Of a stretch of DNA of 64,000 nt, positions 62,501 through 64,000 are shown piece by piece. The stretch's first letter is position 1. Each line of letters opens with the position of its first letter. The translations under genes and the position numbers were made by a program. Below the pieces are notes generated by a model. It worked only from the letters and a program-made list of their open reading frames with translations. It was not told the DNA's origin and did no database searches. The stretch is from Flavobacterium sp. SUN046 (lineage in GTDB: Bacteria > Bacteroidota > Bacteroidia > Flavobacteriales > Flavobacteriaceae): positions 62,001 through 126,000 of the forward strand of contig NZ_JAPQNT010000003.1 of NCBI RefSeq assembly GCF_028867965.1, written 5' to 3'.

Positions 62501-62734
62501 AAATTTGAAATTCGTTCGCACTGTGATTCAAATGAAAAGAATAAAGAAAATTTATCTCTACAAAGAGGACAAGTAATTTTTAATTATTTGGTTAATAATG
62601 GCATTAATAAAAATAGATTAAGTATAAAAAGTAATTCAGATTCTCAATTAATATTCGATTGTAAAACTAAAGAATGTACCAAAGAGCAGCATCAACAAAA
62701 CAGAAGATGTGAAATTATAATAACAGAATTATAA
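59510..62734 (+). CDS. GH92 alpha-mannosidase-like protein fused to an OmpA-type domain
   Basis: A 1074-residue exported protein. Order: signal peptide (MKKRLFLGFLLFSISIFAQ), GH92 N-terminal beta-sandwich (about 22-260; NPMIGTGGHGHTYPGATVPF), catalytic (alpha/alpha)6 barrel (about 270-690) with conserved DDEHESVSKTLEYAYDDW near 440-458 and NEDCGQMSAWYVLSSIG, a discoidin-like module (about 800-945; ARYVKVIAYNFGKLPEWHQG), and an OmpA-type C-terminal domain (about 955-1074; MKFEIRSHCDSNEKNKENLS to NRRCEIIITEL). GH92 enzymes are calcium-dependent exo-mannosidases. An OmpA end would fix the enzyme to peptidoglycan. Fusion is in one uninterrupted frame. Confidence 0.88.
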   Translation: MKKRLFLGFLLFSISIFAQNYNQYVNPMIGTGGHGHTYPGATVPFGMVQLSPDTRIDGSWDGCSGYHHDDSVIYGFSHTHLNGTGCTDYGDIMLMPTMGEPSFNPKEYGSKFSHSNEKATAGFYSVKLDKNNIDVNLTASTRVGFHQYTFNNAGQATIILDLNHRDKLLYGDVKIIDNKTIQILRRSEAWAKDQYVYAQIEFSVPMKISKVEANQDNKSDFYSGTILKIAFSKEVKKGEKISVKVALSPTSYEGAKLNSSEIKGWDFNKVKKEAEQLWNKQLSKIEITESDKNKLAIFYTALYHTMVQPNIAQDIDGKYRGRDNKIHQAEGFDYYSVFSLWDTFRAAHPLYTLIEKKRTADFINTFLKQYEQGGRLPVWELASNETDCMIGYHSVSVMADAMAKGITGFDYEKAFEAAKHSAMLDHLGLDAYKKQGFISMDDEHESVSKTLEYAYDDWCIAQMAQILNKKSDYDYFMKRSQNWKNVFDWNTGFMRPKKNGGWEKPFDAKEINNNFTEGNSWQYSFFVPQDIEGMIQAYGGNEKFEAKLDEMFNAESKTTGREQADVTGLIGQYAHGNEPSHHMAYLYNYVGKPEKTAQKVHYILDNFYKNTPDGLIGNEDCGQMSAWYVLSSIGIYDITPAGEHWDLVKPHFEKVTIKNQIDVSTTSTIFLNLLLDSFDKFIPIRSFNGRNYITQKEKELDLLKRNTKFIPIIPVPVIVAESKSFKDNMKVSFNSYNKTTTYFYSVNNQKFQKFDKELTLNETSTIKFYSDNENGGVSDTISSQFFKKPNNYTINIKSKYNPQYHAGGPDGLLDGINGTENWRKGDWQGYQSQDFEAVVDLQNEQSVNEFHATFLQDSRSWILMPTKVDYYVSNDNINFTLAGTVPNDIDPKESENKIKDFSLKSDKSLTARYVKVIAYNFGKLPEWHQGAGGDAFIFIDEISFESKIKKVKQICEYEINFGVSTIIFFEKNKNNIDDSSENVLIEWAEILKKYPTMKFEIRSHCDSNEKNKENLSLQRGQVIFNYLVNNGINKNRLSIKSNSDSQLIFDCKTKECTKEQHQQNRRCEIIITEL

Positions 62735-62736
62735 TT

Positions 62737-62774
62737 AATCAGTGCAAATCTGTAAAATCCGTTTAATCTGTGGC
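62737..62774 (+). repeat. Degenerate intergenic repeat before the amidase gene
   Basis: Sequence of the AATCAGTG, AAATCTGT and AATCTGTGGC type, related to the arms before purF and the AddA-like gene; it ends 13 bases before the ATG. Confidence 0.5.
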
Positions 62775-62787
62775 AAAAAATATAAAG

Positions 62788-63558
62788 ATGAATCTAAAAA
62801 TAGCCTTAATCCAAACCGAATTATCCTGGGAAAATCCCAATGAAAACATAGCTTTATTGCAAGAAAAAATAAATGCTATTTCGCAATATGTCGATATAAT
62901 TGTTTTGCCAGAAATGTTCACATCAGGTTTTACAATGAACCCGAAAAATGTAGCTCAAACAATGCAAGGCGAAGCTGTTTCTTGGCTAAAAGAAACGGCA
63001 AAGTCTAAAGATTGCGCAATCACAGGAAGTTTAGTAATTGAAGAAAATGGCAACTATTTCAATCGACTACTTTTTGTTTTTCCAAATGGTGAGATTCAAT
63101 ATTATGATAAACGCCATTTGTTCACTTTAGCTGGTGAAGACAAAGTTTACAATGCTGGAACTAATAAATTAATTGTTGATTACAAAGGTTTCAAAATTTG
63201 TCCGCTAATATGTTACGATTTACGCTTTCCGGTTTTTTCAAGAAATGTTCAAGAATATGATGTGTTAATTTATGTTGCCAATTGGCCCAAACCACGTGTA
63301 AATGCTTGGGATATTTTGCTAAAAGCACGTGCTGTAGAAAACATGAGTTATGTAATTGGAGTCAACAGAGTAGCATTTGACGGAAATAATCATGAATATG
63401 TTGGACATTCACAAGCAGTTGATTTTCTCGGAAATTATTTGTTAGAACCACAAGAAAACGAAGCTGTTTTTTTAGTAACATTAAACAAACAGCAACTTCT
63501 TGAAACGAGAACTAAATTGAATTTCTTGAATGATCAAGATAAGTTTAATATAATCTAA
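62788..63558 (+). CDS. Carbon-nitrogen hydrolase, omega-amidase-like
   Basis: Nitrilase-superfamily enzyme of 256 residues. An in-frame GTG at 62770 lies inside a repeat, so the ATG at 62788 (MNLKIALIQTELSWENP) is taken. The catalytic triad is visible: Glu in IIVLPEMFTSGF, Lys in QYYDKRHLF, Cys in CPLICYDLRFPVFSRN. These motifs match the YafV/omega-amidase branch, which hydrolyses alpha-keto-glutaramate-type amides (metabolite repair after transaminations); other small amides are possible. It is convergent with the next gene, 4 bases apart. Confidence 0.9.
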   Translation: MNLKIALIQTELSWENPNENIALLQEKINAISQYVDIIVLPEMFTSGFTMNPKNVAQTMQGEAVSWLKETAKSKDCAITGSLVIEENGNYFNRLLFVFPNGEIQYYDKRHLFTLAGEDKVYNAGTNKLIVDYKGFKICPLICYDLRFPVFSRNVQEYDVLIYVANWPKPRVNAWDILLKARAVENMSYVIGVNRVAFDGNNHEYVGHSQAVDFLGNYLLEPQENEAVFLVTLNKQQLLETRTKLNFLNDQDKFNII

Positions 63559-63562
63559 TTTT

Positions 63563-64000
63563 TTACTCTGCACTTGCATCAAATGGCTGCTCGACATCCC
63601 AATTGGCGCGAACATCAATTTCTTTCGGAAAATAAATCACTTCTTCGCTTTGGCGTTGCTCTAAGAAATTGCCTGGCGTCCACATTTTATCATTATTATC
63701 GTCATAAATTAGTCGCAAAGTATATTTTTTAGGTTCTATTAAATCGAATGTTATGTTCAAACTTTTATCAGAATATCCAGTTGCTAAAACGTCGCCTTTG
63801 TCATTAGTGAGTTGCACAATTACAGGAAAACGCTTGACATGTTCTAAAGTGACTCTCAAATTTCCATATTCTGAATAATTGTTGGTCGAAAATTGATACA
63901 ACAAGGTGTCGTTTACTTTTTCATTGTAATTGGTTACAGCTCCGGGCAAAAATTTCAAAACATACTTTTCTAAAGGTTCTTTTTTGAAATCTAAAACCAA
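63563..64000 (-). CDS. Ig-like domain-containing protein, C-terminal fragment
   Basis: Frame open at the right edge; the last 145 or so codons are seen. The text contains IVQLTNDKGDVLATGYSD, YTLRLIYDDNNDKMWTPGNF and a terminal EVIYFPKEIDVRANWDVEQP, the usual end of flavobacterial proteins that have a bacterial Ig-like (Big_5) N-terminus and are exported lipoproteins. The start and any signal peptide are outside the window. Confidence 0.8.
   Translation of the reverse strand: MVLDFKKEPLEKYVLKFLPGAVTNYNEKVNDTLLYQFSTNNYSEYGNLRVTLEHVKRFPVIVQLTNDKGDVLATGYSDKSLNITFDLIEPKKYTLRLIYDDNNDKMWTPGNFLEQRQSEEVIYFPKEIDVRANWDVEQPFDASAE

Overview
The window is AT-rich chromosomal DNA of a member of the Flavobacteriaceae, most likely Flavobacterium or a close relative. 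Evidence: -7 elements of the form TAnnTTTG in front of many genes, almost no Shine-Dalgarno sequences, a type IX secretion C-terminal sorting domain, a CarboxypepD_reg-plug TonB-dependent receptor, an IPExxxVDY protein, a CCC-motif membrane protein, and the gene orders ileS / DksA-like / lspA and acpP-fabF-rnc-IPExxxVDY-pyk. No rRNA, tRNA, CRISPR, prophage or insertion sequence was found. The content is mostly housekeeping, with interest concentrated in the intergenic DNA.

Layout. 1-338: tail of a T9SS-secreted protein. 584-5681: ileS, a DksA-like protein, lspA, and convergent 5-formyl-THF cyclo-ligase. 5877-10004: uvrC and a patatin/Omp85 protein. 10086-16609: an amino-acid permease followed by aromatic amino-acid catabolism (hmgA, a CCC-motif membrane protein, hppD, a DUF3108 protein, kynA). 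16603-24238: an M23 lipoprotein, pgi, a TonB receptor, a small membrane protein, an RlpA-like protein and a CYTH protein. 24336-30650: dinB, a PAS protein, and an SGNH-MBOAT pair facing a second SGNH protein (probable envelope-glycan O-acetylation). 30800-36049, minus strand: a Bax inhibitor-1 family protein, pyk, IPExxxVDY, rnc, fabF, acpP. 36226-40329: purN, rnhA, a PfkB-type kinase, purF. 40330-40743: an intergenic region with two tandem paralogous small RNAs. 40744-50951: sod, a GNAT acetyltransferase, an AddA-like helicase-nuclease, kbl, an OmpA protein and an AddB-like nuclease. 51050-55236: an alpha/beta hydrolase, a pepP-like peptidase, a ChaN-like protein and a lipoprotein. 55398-59425: sdhC-sdhA-sdhB and a lipoprotein. 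59510-64000: a GH92-OmpA fusion, an omega-amidase-like hydrolase, and the end of an Ig-like protein.

How genes work together: the HppD and HmgA steps of tyrosine breakdown and tryptophan 2,3-dioxygenase lie together behind a permease; acpP/fabF serve fatty-acid elongation; purN and purF are two purine-pathway steps; sdhCAB form respiratory complex II; the AddA/AddB-like proteins probably form one recombination nuclease despite being separated by two unrelated genes; the SGNH and MBOAT proteins probably acetylate an envelope polysaccharide.

The most unusual signals are non-coding: two promoter-core-terminator small RNAs after purF with an almost identical core of about 45 nt; a separate three-way-junction RNA candidate after hppD; and several palindromic intergenic repeats, two of which have become part of coding sequence (the C-terminus of the GNAT protein and the N-terminus of the patatin protein). 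The most unusual protein is a GH92 glycosidase with a C-terminal OmpA-type domain.
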